A DNA stretch of 64,000 bases from Bacteroidota bacterium (GTDB taxonomy: Bacteria > Bacteroidota > Bacteroidia > B-17B0 > Aurantibacillaceae), in assembly GCA_018267475.1 (NCBI GenBank), contig JAFDYI010000023.1, forward strand, positions 46,699 through 110,698, in the 5' to 3' direction. Positions 15,664 to 24,677 of the stretch are shown piece after piece. The notes under the pieces were generated by a model, which was not told where the DNA came from, ran no database searches, and saw only the letters and a list, made by a program, of their open reading frames with translations. Position numbers and translations under genes: made by a program. The number at the start of each line of letters is the position of its first letter. The first letter of the stretch is position 1.

Positions 15664-18075
15664 TTAATAGATGAGGGGATATTCTGTTGGCTTGGCTTCG
15701 TGCATGATGCTATATACGGCATCAAACACATCGTCGGCACCGGGTTTGCTAAAATAGTCGCCATCGGTACCATAAGCGGGGCGATGCTCTTTTGATGCTA
15801 AGGTAGCGGGCTGCGCATCTAAGTAACGATAGGCATTTTGAGTTTCAAGAACTTGTTGCATCATATAAGCCGAGGCCCCTCCGGGTACATCTTCGTCTAA
15901 AAACAACACTCGGTTGGTTTTTTTTATGGACTCTACAATGCTATGGTGTATATCAAAAGGAAGCAGAGTTTGCACGTCTATTAACTCTACCGATATGTTG
16001 TGTTCTTGCAACATCCTCATCGCCTCTTGCGCTACACGAATGCAAGAGCCGTAAGTAACCAGTGTAATATCGGTTCCTTCATTCAACACTTCGGGTATGC
16101 CCAAGGGTGTGGTAAAATGGCCTATGTTATCGGGTGTGTTTTCTTTTAGGCGATAGCCGTTTAATGGTTCTACTATAAGGGCAGGCTCATCGGCTTGAAG
16201 CAAGGTATTGTAAAAGCCGGCGGCTTTAGTCATGTTGCGAGGTACACACACATGAATGCCTCGGCAAGCGCTTACAATCATACCCATAGGCGAGCCGCTA
16301 TGCCATACGCCTTCTAAGCGGTGCCCGCGTGTGCGAATAAGCACCGGTGCCTTTTGTTGCCCTTTGGTACGCCACTGCACGGTAGCCAGATCGTCGCTCA
16401 TAATTTGCAGAGCGTATAACAGGTAGTCTAGATATTGTATTTCGGCTATAGGGCGCAGGCCGCGCATAGCTAAGCCAATAGCTTGCCCCATAATAGTACA
16501 CTCGCGTATGCCGGTATCAAACACGCGGTGTTCGCCGTATTTTTTCTGCAAACCTTCTAAGCCTTGATTTACGCCCCCTATTTTTCCGGAATCTTCTCCA
16601 AAAATAAGCACTTGTGGGTAGCGGGTTAAAATACGATCAAAGTTATCGCGTAAAATTTCGCGGCCATCTATTTGTTTGGCTTCTTCTCCGTACACGGCCG
16701 GCACTTGTGGCACTTGTAATGCGGTATTAGAATAAAGGGTAGAGCTGTAACGCTCGCTATTTTCTATACGAGATAGGTGCAACCAATCTATCAATTTATT
16801 TTTTGCCGGACTATTTTCTGTTTTTATTAAGCGTAATACTTTCTTCACAGCCGTGTGTACGTCTTTGCGTATCGGTTCTTTTATGCTTTGTAATTCTTTT
16901 TTTATACCTGCTATAAAAACTCCTTTTTCGCTTGTTTCTAGTTCGGTAAGTAAAGCAGCTACCTCATTTAACTCTTCTTTTATAGGCTTAAGGTAGGCAG
17001 CCCAGGCTTGTGTTTTGGCGGTGCTTATGGTAGTTTTAGCGTTTTCTTCTATTTCATTCAGTTGGGCTTCTGTAGCCAAGGCATTTTGCAAAATCCAGTC
17101 GCGCATTTTTTTTACGCAGTCAAAATCGGTTTCCCACTGCAAGCGTTCTTTGCTTTTGTATCGTTCGTGCGAACCACTGGTGCTATGCCCTTGCGGCTGG
17201 GTTACTTCTTCTACGTGTACCAATACCGGTACATGCTGTTCTCTGCAAATTTGGGCTGCTTTTTCATACGTTTCGCATAGATGGGCGTAATCCCAACCTT
17301 TTGTTTTTAAAATTTCAAATCCCAATTTATCGGTTGTTCGTTGAAATCCGGATAGGGCATCGCTAATACTTTCTTTGGTGGTTTGGTATTTTTTTGGCAC
17401 AGATATACCATGCCCATCGTCCCACACACTCATCAGCAAAGGAACTTGCAACACCGAAGCGGCGTTCATTGTTTCCCAAAAGGGACCTTCTGAAGTAGAG
17501 GCGTCGCCAATAGTACCAAATGCTATTTCGTTTCCTTTATTTGAAAGATACGCAAAATCTTGTGTTTGCAGCTCTTGATTGGTTCTAAAAAAGTGAGAGG
17601 CATAAGCTAAACCCAGCAAGCGAGGCATTTGCCCGGCTGTGGGCGAAATATCGGAGGATGAATTTTTTTTATTTACTAAATCTACAAAACGGCCTTTTTC
17701 ATCTATAAAAGGAGTGGCAAAGTGCCCGCCCATCTGGCGGCCGCCGCTCATGGGGTCGTGATGAATATCGGCATGCCCATACAAACCGGCAAAGTACTCT
17801 TGCGGAGATAAGGCTTTTATGGCCATCATAAAGGTTTGGTCGCGATAATAACCACTGCGAAAATCTCCGTTTTTAAAAACCTTAGCCATCGCTATTTGGG
17901 CTACTTCTTTACCATCGCCAAAAATACCAAACTTTGCTTTTCCGGTAAGTACCTCTTTGCGCCCCAGCAGACTGGCGTGGCGGCTTATTTGAGCCGTTAA
18001 ATAATCCTCTAAAACGGTTTTTTTAAACGCTTCAAAACTCAAACCCTCTTGTGGCTTTAATACGCTGTTGCTCAT
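15664..18075 (-). CDS. 2-oxoacid dehydrogenase E1 component, fused alpha and beta subunits
   Basis: Thiamine-diphosphate enzyme for decarboxylation of a branched-chain 2-oxoacid or pyruvate-like substrate within a dehydrogenase complex. Residues ~1-440 match the E1-alpha subunit: GGRQMGGHFATP, then GDASTSEGPFWETMNAAS, and ISVPKKYQTT. Residues ~465-800 match E1-beta: IFGEDSGKIGGVNQGL, FDTGIRECTIMGQAIGLAMRG and EDVPGGASAYMMQQ. The fused 800-residue form is common in Bacteroidota. The thiamine-binding motif normally ends in NN; here the equivalent position reads SVWDDGHGISVP, so the Asn pair appears as Asp-Asp. ATG 18075 is used; a TTG two codons upstream is also in frame. No E2 or E3 gene is nearby. 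Confidence 0.9.
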   Translation of the reverse strand: MSNSVLKPQEGLSFEAFKKTVLEDYLTAQISRHASLLGRKEVLTGKAKFGIFGDGKEVAQIAMAKVFKNGDFRSGYYRDQTFMMAIKALSPQEYFAGLYGHADIHHDPMSGGRQMGGHFATPFIDEKGRFVDLVNKKNSSSDISPTAGQMPRLLGLAYASHFFRTNQELQTQDFAYLSNKGNEIAFGTIGDASTSEGPFWETMNAASVLQVPLLMSVWDDGHGISVPKKYQTTKESISDALSGFQRTTDKLGFEILKTKGWDYAHLCETYEKAAQICREQHVPVLVHVEEVTQPQGHSTSGSHERYKSKERLQWETDFDCVKKMRDWILQNALATEAQLNEIEENAKTTISTAKTQAWAAYLKPIKEELNEVAALLTELETSEKGVFIAGIKKELQSIKEPIRKDVHTAVKKVLRLIKTENSPAKNKLIDWLHLSRIENSERYSSTLYSNTALQVPQVPAVYGEEAKQIDGREILRDNFDRILTRYPQVLIFGEDSGKIGGVNQGLEGLQKKYGEHRVFDTGIRECTIMGQAIGLAMRGLRPIAEIQYLDYLLYALQIMSDDLATVQWRTKGQQKAPVLIRTRGHRLEGVWHSGSPMGMIVSACRGIHVCVPRNMTKAAGFYNTLLQADEPALIVEPLNGYRLKENTPDNIGHFTTPLGIPEVLNEGTDITLVTYGSCIRVAQEAMRMLQEHNISVELIDVQTLLPFDIHHSIVESIKKTNRVLFLDEDVPGGASAYMMQQVLETQNAYRYLDAQPATLASKEHRPAYGTDGDYFSKPGADDVFDAVYSIMHEAKPTEYPLIY

Positions 18076-18231
18076 GTTCAAAAATTTTGCCTAAAGTACT
18101 ACTTTTTGTTGTTTTGGCTGCTACAAAACAAGAAAAAAACGGTTTGGAATACGAAAAACACCTTTCTCTAAAAAACTAATTGGCAAAAAACTTTTTTTTT
18201 TCGCAACATATTGCAATTTTTGTGGCATTGT

Positions 18232-18924
18232 ATGTCTCCTATCATCGTTGCCATAGATGGCTACTCATCTTGCGGAAAAAGTACTTTGGCTAAAGCTTTA
18301 GCTAATAAGCTAAGCTATGCCTATATTGACTCGGGGGCTATGTACCGATGTGTAACACTATATGCCCTGCAAAATGGAATGATAAAAGATAAAAATTTTC
18401 TTCCGGAAGAAATTATCCCTACCCTACCCTATATTCATATTCGCTTTCAATTTAATGCGCACAGCAAAACATCAGATACTTTTTTAAACGATATAAATGT
18501 AGAACGCAACATACGCACGTTAGAGGTAGCTGATTTTGTAAGCAAGGTAAGCGCTATAAAAGAAGTACGGAGCCACATGGTAGCCTTACAGCGTAAAATG
18601 GGTAAAAACAAAGGCATTGTAATGGACGGGCGGGATATTGGTACCAACGTATTTCCTAAAGCTGAACTAAAATTATTTATGACTGCCGATATGGACGTGC
18701 GCACCCAACGCCGAGTAGATGAACTAAACAGCAAGGGCATGCACGTTAATTACGAAGAAATAAAAAACAACTTACTGCAACGCGATTACGACGATACGCA
18801 CAGAAAAGAAAACCCTTTGACAAAAGCTGCCGATGCGGTGGTATTAGACAACAGCGAGCTAAACAAAGAAGAACAATTGGATTTTGTGCTAAAACTTATG
18901 CACGATTTGATGCTGGATAAATAG
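18232..18924 (+). CDS. cmk: Cytidylate kinase
   Basis: Phosphorylates CMP and dCMP with ATP in pyrimidine salvage. 230 residues from ATG 18232; a TTG seven codons upstream is in frame but less likely. The P-loop is DGYSSCGKSTLAK near residue 10. AYIDSGAMYR near 30 is the CMP-binding Asp and Tyr region. MDGRDIGTNVFPKAELKLFMTAD near 130 is the conserved DGRDIGT motif that is diagnostic for Cmk. The lid segment is KNNLLQRDYDDTHRKENPL, with the RDxxDxxR pattern. It diverges from the E1 gene. Downstream on the opposite strand lies the SRP RNA. Confidence 0.96.
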   Translation: MSPIIVAIDGYSSCGKSTLAKALANKLSYAYIDSGAMYRCVTLYALQNGMIKDKNFLPEEIIPTLPYIHIRFQFNAHSKTSDTFLNDINVERNIRTLEVADFVSKVSAIKEVRSHMVALQRKMGKNKGIVMDGRDIGTNVFPKAELKLFMTADMDVRTQRRVDELNSKGMHVNYEEIKNNLLQRDYDDTHRKENPLTKAADAVVLDNSELNKEEQLDFVLKLMHDLMLDK

Positions 18925-19026
18925 GTTAGCCGTACTAAAAATAGAGAAATAGCCTCTGTTTTATTTTTAATTCTTTTAAAAAAGAGAATTGCTTTTTTGA
19001 GAGCATGACAAGCCGGCTCAATATAA

Positions 19027-19132
19027 AAAAAAGGGTAAGCTACTTTCATCGCACCGCTACAACCGCCTACCCTTGCTGCGTTCCCACCCTGGGGGATTTA
19101 GCAGGAGCTGGTCGTGAAAGACTTACCCGCCG
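19027..19132 (-). ncRNA. ffs: Small signal recognition particle RNA (4.5S-like)
   Basis: Read on the minus strand, the region folds into one long hairpin. GGGTAAG near the 5' end (19128-19122) pairs with CTTACCC near the 3' end (19039-19033). The apical part reads CCCCCAGGGTGGGAACGCAG followed by CAAGGGTA, the conserved SRP domain IV loop with its GGAA tetraloop and AGCA side, which is bound by Ffh. A run of eight T follows the 3' arm and acts as the terminator. The ends are estimates to within a few bases. It stands alone between cmk and the CBS-domain protein. Confidence 0.9.
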
Positions 19133-19213
19133 CAAAAGTAACTAAAAAAACAAAATCAACGATATTTTTTTTAAAGATGAGCGCTATTAGGAGCCTCAAC
19201 CAGAAATAATCTG

Positions 19214-19221
19214 TATCTTTG
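19214..19221 (+). promoter_or_regulatory. -7 element upstream of the CBS-domain protein and its leader ORF
   Basis: TATCTTTG matches TAnnTTTG exactly. A transcript from here would carry a leader of about 115 bases before ATG 19344, most of which is occupied by a 33-codon ORF. Confidence 0.5.
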
Positions 19222-19245
19222 TTTCAAACATTTTATCTTCGTAAC

Positions 19246-19347
19246 ATGGGCGACCGAGTCAGCACGCATCTATTTATCTTTTCTAAAAGTACCACAACGG
19301 TTCTTGGGCCTTCTTTAAATCACAAAAACAAGCGCTGCACTCTATGA
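19246..19347 (+). CDS. Possible 33-residue leader ORF overlapping the next start
   Basis: An ORF starting ATG GGC GAC CGA lies between the TATCTTTG promoter and the CBS-domain gene. Its stop overlaps the next start as ATGA (19344-19347), the arrangement used for translational coupling. The peptide (MGDRVSTHLFIFSKSTTTVL followed by GPSLNHKNKRCTL) has no signal peptide or known motif. It may be a translated leader or chance. No conserved features can be judged from one sequence. Confidence 0.3.
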   Translation: MGDRVSTHLFIFSKSTTTVLGPSLNHKNKRCTL

Positions 19348-20642
19348 GTTTTGATGTTTTAATTACCATACTATTGGTATTACTAAATGGCTTTTTTGTA
19401 GCGGCTGAGTTTGCTATGGTAAAAGTACGCTCTTCGCAAGTAGAGCTGTGGGCCGAAAAAGGAGGAAAACGCGCCAAAACAACTTTGCACATCATAGAGC
19501 ATTTAGACAGCTACCTGTCTGCTACGCAGCTGGGCATAACGCTTGCCAGTCTTGCCTTAGGTTGGATTGGTGAGGACGTGGTATCGGGCATAATTACCCG
19601 CATCATGCACTTTTTTAATGCTGAAATAGACGCCGACTTGGCTCACAAAATAGCTATTCCTATCGGGTTTACCGTTATTACAGCCATACATATTGTGTTT
19701 GGCGAACAAGTACCTAAAATAACAGCTATAAAAAACCCATTAAAAATAGTAATGCTGGTGGCTTTGCCTATGCGTGCTTTTTATGTGTTATTTAGCCCCT
19801 TTGTGTGGTTTTTAAATCATTTTTCTGCCCTTATTTTGCGCTTATTTGGTATTAACGATACGGCAGGAACAGACGCACACAGTGAAGAGGAATTGCGTAT
19901 GATTCTTACTGAAAGTGAGGAGTCGGGGGCTATTAAACAGTCTGAAAACGAACTGATACAAAATGTGTTTGATTTTGACGATCGTGTGGTAAAACAAATT
20001 ATGGTACCGCAGCACCGCATTTCAGCATTAGATGTTAGCCTTAATAACGAACAAGTAATTCGTAAAATTATTGAAGAAGGTTATTCTCGTTTACCCGTTT
20101 ATTCGGGTGATATTGACAACATTATAGGCATTGTACATAGCAAAGATTTATTAAAAGCTGTGGTGGACAAACGTTTTTCAGGCATCAGGGGCATTATGCG
20201 TCCGGCTCATTTTATTCCGGAAAACATGAAAATAAACGATTTGCTGCGCGATTTTCAACGCCTGCATGCTCAAATTGCTATTGTTAGTAACGAATTTGGT
20301 GCTACAGCCGGCATTGTTACGATGGAGGATATTATTGAAGAGCTAGTGGGTGAAATACGCGATGAGCACGACGATGAAAAGCCCGACATTGAAAAACTAA
20401 GCGAAACCGAGTTCATCATTAAAGCGCAAACCACTATTGTTGATGTAAATGAATCGCTGCCTATTGCCCTACCCGAAAACCCACACTACGATACCGTTTC
20501 TGGCTATATAAATTTTTTATTTGGCCGCATACCGGCGGTAAATGAAAAGCATATTGCCGATGGGTATTTAATTACCATCCTAAAAAGAAAAAAACAAAAC
20601 GTAGAACTGATAAACCTAAAAGTGGTTGGCGATATAGAGTAG
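19344..20642 (+). CDS. CNNM/HlyC-CorC family membrane protein with CBS pair
   Basis: 432 residues. The first ~190 form the DUF21/CNNM transmembrane domain: LNGFFVAAEFAMVKVRSSQVE in helix 1 and the following loop, then SATQLGITLASLALGW. Residues ~205-335 are two CBS motifs, which usually bind adenine nucleotides: VKQIMVPQHRISALDVS, YSRLPVYSGDIDNIIGIVHSKDLL and FGATAGIVTMEDIIEELVGEI. The last ~80 residues are the CorC_HlyC accessory domain. Members transport or regulate divalent cations such as Mg or Co, although many remain untested and the hemolysin label is historical. It is not beside gliding genes, so a GldE assignment is not supported. Confidence 0.92.
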   Translation: MSFDVLITILLVLLNGFFVAAEFAMVKVRSSQVELWAEKGGKRAKTTLHIIEHLDSYLSATQLGITLASLALGWIGEDVVSGIITRIMHFFNAEIDADLAHKIAIPIGFTVITAIHIVFGEQVPKITAIKNPLKIVMLVALPMRAFYVLFSPFVWFLNHFSALILRLFGINDTAGTDAHSEEELRMILTESEESGAIKQSENELIQNVFDFDDRVVKQIMVPQHRISALDVSLNNEQVIRKIIEEGYSRLPVYSGDIDNIIGIVHSKDLLKAVVDKRFSGIRGIMRPAHFIPENMKINDLLRDFQRLHAQIAIVSNEFGATAGIVTMEDIIEELVGEIRDEHDDEKPDIEKLSETEFIIKAQTTIVDVNESLPIALPENPHYDTVSGYINFLFGRIPAVNEKHIADGYLITILKRKKQNVELINLKVVGDIE

Positions 20643-20677
20643 CAGTACCGCATGAAGGATGTGTAGCCTTTATGAAA

Positions 20678-23600
20678 TTATCTCAACAACTCTAAAAAAC
20701 CTTCTTTTTTTTGCTGGTTTCCTTGGCTGTCTGTATAAGTAAGCATGTAATAATAAGTACCATCGGTGCACAAAGTTCCGTTTTTTGCCTTCCCGTCCCA
20801 ATAGCCATCTACGCCATTCCAACTATATAGCAACAGTCCCCAACGGTCGTATATGCTACATTCAAAATTAGTGATATTAGTAGCGGTTATCAAAAATCCA
20901 TCGTTGATGCCATCGCCATTAGGAGTAAAGATATTGGGAATGATCAGTACGGAAGGCACATTACTTGCTGTAATATACGCAGTAGCGGTATCCGAGCAAA
21001 ACCCATCTGAAGCTAATAAAATAATTGGGTATGTACCTGCTGCCTGATACACCTCGGTAGGATTGGTAGCGTTTGATGTGTTGCCCGAGCCAAACGACCA
21101 GGTATAAGAGAGCGAACTGCTGCCTCCTACCGAAGCATTGGTGCAGGTAACATGTAACGGTATTTGCCCACTTAGCGGATTGGCTGCAAAGTTGGCTTTA
21201 AGCGAATCGGCTATAACCGTATAAGTAGATACGGCATCGCCACAATTGTTGATATTATGGAAGGTGTAAGTACCCCCTTTAGTAATGTTTACCGAAGTAC
21301 CAAGCCCCAGCGTTGTAGTAGCCGGAGCGGGGCCAATCCACACTCCTGATACAGGAGCGCTCAAAGCAACGGAAGTACCCACGCACAATACCGTGCTTCC
21401 ACTAATAGTTTGTGCTACCGGCAACGGACTCACCCCTACCGATGTAGTAGCAATGCTTACGCAGCCGTTATTGTCTGTGCCTGCTACCGTATAGCCGGCG
21501 GCGGCGGTAGGGCTATCTGTAAAAGGATTGCTTTGAGTTCCGGTATTCCATGTATAAGAAGTAGCGCCTGATGCTGTTAAAGTAACGGTGCTTCCTGCAC
21601 AAACCGTATTGGACGAGGCTGTAATAGAAATTACAGGCAGTGCATATACAGTGGCTGTTGTTACAACGGGTATGGTCAAGCAACCATTAGCATCAATAGC
21701 TGTAACTGTAAAAGATTGACCGTTAGAGGCCCCCGTAACAAAAGTAGCGGCATGAGAAGAAGAAGGCATCCAAGTATAACTGCTTGCCCCCATAGCTGTA
21801 AAGCTGACATTGTTGCCAAAACAAACAGGGGTAGAAGAAACACTAAGCGTAGAAGGAGCTTGTGGGTTTATAGTAAGTACTGTAGGAGTAGCAGGGCAAC
21901 TACCGGCGCCTAAAACCGTAAAAGTAACCGCACTACTACCTTGATTTACACTTATTTGCGTATTATTTCCGTTTAAAGAAGTAAATGTTCCCGAAGAAGC
22001 TATCCAGGTATAAGTGGTAGCTCCGTTAGCCGACAAGGTATAAGTGGCACCTACGCAAGGCGTATAATTGCTTGATGTTACCAATACCGGTGTAGCAGCT
22101 GTAACACTTACAGAAGAAACAGCCGCATTGCTTACGCAACCATGAGCATCGGTGGCTTGCACGGTATAAGATGAAGTGGTAAGAGGGGCTACCGTAGCAG
22201 AACTAACCGAAGAGGAAACGCCTGTCCAGGTATAAGAACTTAAAGAAGCCGGGCTTGCCTGTAAGGTAACTGCGTTACCGGCACAATCGCTAGGACTATT
22301 AACTGTAATAGTAGGTGTATTATACACGGTGATACCCAGCGAAGTACTGGCTAAACAGCCATTTATATCCGTAGCATGAACCGTGTATGTAGCACTCGTT
22401 GTGGGAGTAAAAGCCACTCCGTTCGTTATAGAAGGTGTCCACGTGTAGGTGCTGGCTCCACCTGCAGTACAGGTAACAGCATTGCCTGTACAAACCGATG
22501 TGCTCGGACTTGCACTAATAGTTACTGTAGTAACGGGTGCCGGGTTAATAGTAACTATGGTAGGGGTAGCAGGGCAGCTGCCGGTGCCTAAAACCGTAAA
22601 AGTAATCGCACTACTGCCTTGATTTACACTTATTTGCGTATTATTTCCATTTAAAGAAGTAAATGTTCCGGAAGAAGCTACCCAGGTGTAAGTGGTAGCT
22701 CCGTTAGCCGACAAGGTATAGGTAGAGCCAATACAAGGTATGTTATCTGAAGAAGCGACCGATATGGGGGCTGCTGCCGTAATGCTTACAGTAGAAACAA
22801 CAGCGTTACTTATACAGCCGTTAACATCGGTGGCTTGCACGGTATAAGATGAAGTGGTAAGAGGGGCTACCGTAGCAGAACTAACCGAAGAAGAAACGCC
22901 CGTCCAAGTGTAAGAACTTAAAGAAGCTGGGCTTGCTTGCAGGGTAACTGCGTTTCCTGAGCAACTAATAGGATTATTTACCGAAATAGCCGGTGTGTTG
23001 TTTACCACAACCGTATGCGTATTGGTGCAACCGTGCACCCCTGCCCCTGTTACCACTATAGGGGTAGTAGTAGAGGGGGTAATTGATAAAGAACTGCTTA
23101 GCACGGCACCCGGAGTCCATGTGTATGAAAAACCACCGGTAGCTGTTAATAAAACGGGTACCCCCTTACAGGTAGCACTGATATTGGTATTGATAGCCGG
23201 TAAAGCCACAGAAACTACCTGCGCGGTAGCCGTACCTACACAACCGCTAGCGTTAGTACCGGAAACGGTATAAATTCCAACTGCTGCGGCAAGCGTAGAT
23301 GTATGAACAGCCCCTAAACTCCATGTATATGAACTGGCCCCCATAGCCGTTACAGTACCTGTACCGCTCACGCACACCGAATCGTTGGTGGTAGTTAAAG
23401 AGGGCAATGCGTTTACGGTTATAGTATAAGCCATGCTTTTGCTCCCGCAAGAGTTACCGGCTGTTACAGTATAAACATGCATTCCTACCGAGGGATTGTT
23501 TACGGCTAAGGTATTGGTGGTCGCTCCTACAGGTGCCCACGAATAGGTAGTCGCTAAAGTACCTGTGGCAGAAGCGCTTAACACAGTGCTGTTTCCACTA

Positions 23601-24664
23601 CAAAAAGAAGCTCCTCCCGAACTGCTTACGCTAGGGCTTGGTGCTGCATTTATAAACACCGAAACCGTACTTGTTTCTGTAGTTCCTGCGCACTTACCAT
23701 ATACAGTAAGCGTAAATGTTACCAAGCCGTTTTCAGTAGCAGCGGGAGTGTATATAGTATTGAGCGAGTGCGTGTTAGCTATAGTGCCTGCCCCACCCGA
23801 CCAAACTGTAGCGGTATAGGTACCTCCGGCTGTACCTGATAAACCTACGGTAGCCGTGTTACATACGGTTGCGCTTGAAGCGTTTGCTGAAGCCGATAAA
23901 GGAATAAAAGGAGCCATGCACCCATTATTAATGTAGGTGGCAGTAGGATAACCCGGCCACGCATAATCTACTGTAGCCCCGTCGTTTTGAGCCGTAGTCC
24001 CACCATATTGCGTAGCTGGGTTATGTGTGCTATTTATTAAGAGCGTAGAGTTGTACCAAACCGTATCCGATTGCCCCGATATAAGATCTATCATTTTCAT
24101 ATTCCGTACGGGCGATGTGGTTCCAGTCCATGCGCAAGGTACGGGGGCTAAGGGTTGTCCTACACAGGGTGAATTTACAAAGTGCCCGGTGCTGGTGCTG
24201 TATATAGCATTGTGATATATAATATAAAGGGTATCGGTAAGTGTGGCAAAAGAATTATCTGTAGTACTAACACTGTTACTGGTAACCATAAGCACATTAG
24301 CATAGCGGGGTAAAACGCCTCCTATAGGTTCTATCAATTTACCGCAACCGTTGGTAATAGTAGCTTGTAAACTGGCTGTAGTAGCGGGGTTGGTAGTAAT
24401 ACCCATCCACGTCTGTCCTCCTGGCCACTTGCCGGGGTTAGCAGGGTTGGCGCCGCTCCAAGAAGCGATTGTTAAGCTTGCTGTATTAAGCGGATTAGGG
24501 CCTACCTTAAAGGTAAACATTTCGTTATTTTGTTCTAAAGAAGTGGCATTGCAGGCATCTACCAAAATAGAAGTAAGCTCTAATGCTTTAGTGGGGTTTA
24601 CTTGCGCATAAAGCCCTTTGGCTGCTAGGGCAAAAACGAAACCGAATTGTATTATTTTCTTCAT
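20678..24664 (-). CDS. Large T9SS-secreted Ig-like repeat protein with gliding-type C-terminal domain
   Basis: 1328 residues, with a signal peptide to about residue 20 (FALAAKGLYAQ). An N-terminal domain of ~240 residues shows no clear family. About a dozen Ig-like repeats follow, each with a Cys near the start, YTW or YTV strands and a closing Cys. A PKD-type domain (YTWSFGSGNTSNATNP) lies near 1175-1235. The C-terminus has IPNIFTPNGDGINDGF, YDRWGLLLYSW and GFLELLR, the T9SS type B-like sorting domain. Two segments are near-identical duplicates with a 678-base offset. It follows the 406-residue cargo gene by 13 bases, so the two are probably one operon. Probably a surface adhesin; no enzymatic motif seen. 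Confidence 0.9.
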   Translation of the reverse strand: MKKIIQFGFVFALAAKGLYAQVNPTKALELTSILVDACNATSLEQNNEMFTFKVGPNPLNTASLTIASWSGANPANPGKWPGGQTWMGITTNPATTASLQATITNGCGKLIEPIGGVLPRYANVLMVTSNSVSTTDNSFATLTDTLYIIYHNAIYSTSTGHFVNSPCVGQPLAPVPCAWTGTTSPVRNMKMIDLISGQSDTVWYNSTLLINSTHNPATQYGGTTAQNDGATVDYAWPGYPTATYINNGCMAPFIPLSASANASSATVCNTATVGLSGTAGGTYTATVWSGGAGTIANTHSLNTIYTPAATENGLVTFTLTVYGKCAGTTETSTVSVFINAAPSPSVSSSGGASFCSGNSTVLSASATGTLATTYSWAPVGATTNTLAVNNPSVGMHVYTVTAGNSCGSKSMAYTITVNALPSLTTTNDSVCVSGTGTVTAMGASSYTWSLGAVHTSTLAAAVGIYTVSGTNASGCVGTATAQVVSVALPAINTNISATCKGVPVLLTATGGFSYTWTPGAVLSSSLSITPSTTTPIVVTGAGVHGCTNTHTVVVNNTPAISVNNPISCSGNAVTLQASPASLSSYTWTGVSSSVSSATVAPLTTSSYTVQATDVNGCISNAVVSTVSITAAAPISVASSDNIPCIGSTYTLSANGATTYTWVASSGTFTSLNGNNTQISVNQGSSAITFTVLGTGSCPATPTIVTINPAPVTTVTISASPSTSVCTGNAVTCTAGGASTYTWTPSITNGVAFTPTTSATYTVHATDINGCLASTSLGITVYNTPTITVNSPSDCAGNAVTLQASPASLSSYTWTGVSSSVSSATVAPLTTSSYTVQATDAHGCVSNAAVSSVSVTAATPVLVTSSNYTPCVGATYTLSANGATTYTWIASSGTFTSLNGNNTQISVNQGSSAVTFTVLGAGSCPATPTVLTINPQAPSTLSVSSTPVCFGNNVSFTAMGASSYTWMPSSSHAATFVTGASNGQSFTVTAIDANGCLTIPVVTTATVYALPVISITASSNTVCAGSTVTLTASGATSYTWNTGTQSNPFTDSPTAAAGYTVAGTDNNGCVSIATTSVGVSPLPVAQTISGSTVLCVGTSVALSAPVSGVWIGPAPATTTLGLGTSVNITKGGTYTFHNINNCGDAVSTYTVIADSLKANFAANPLSGQIPLHVTCTNASVGGSSSLSYTWSFGSGNTSNATNPTEVYQAAGTYPIILLASDGFCSDTATAYITASNVPSVLIIPNIFTPNGDGINDGFLITATNITNFECSIYDRWGLLLYSWNGVDGYWDGKAKNGTLCTDGTYYYMLTYTDSQGNQQKKEGFLELLR
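21865..23003 (-). repeat. Internal duplication, two ~460-base copies offset by 678 bases
   Basis: Bases ~21865-22325 and ~22543-23003 align with a constant offset of 678 bases (226 codons). In the stretch beginning at 22151 and 22829 the first 63 bases are identical, and the few later differences fall in third codon positions. The encoded Ig-like units share an identical block of about 40 residues. The copies are separated by one unrelated Ig-like unit. Confidence 0.8.
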
Positions 24665-24677
24665 AAGGGTATTTTTA

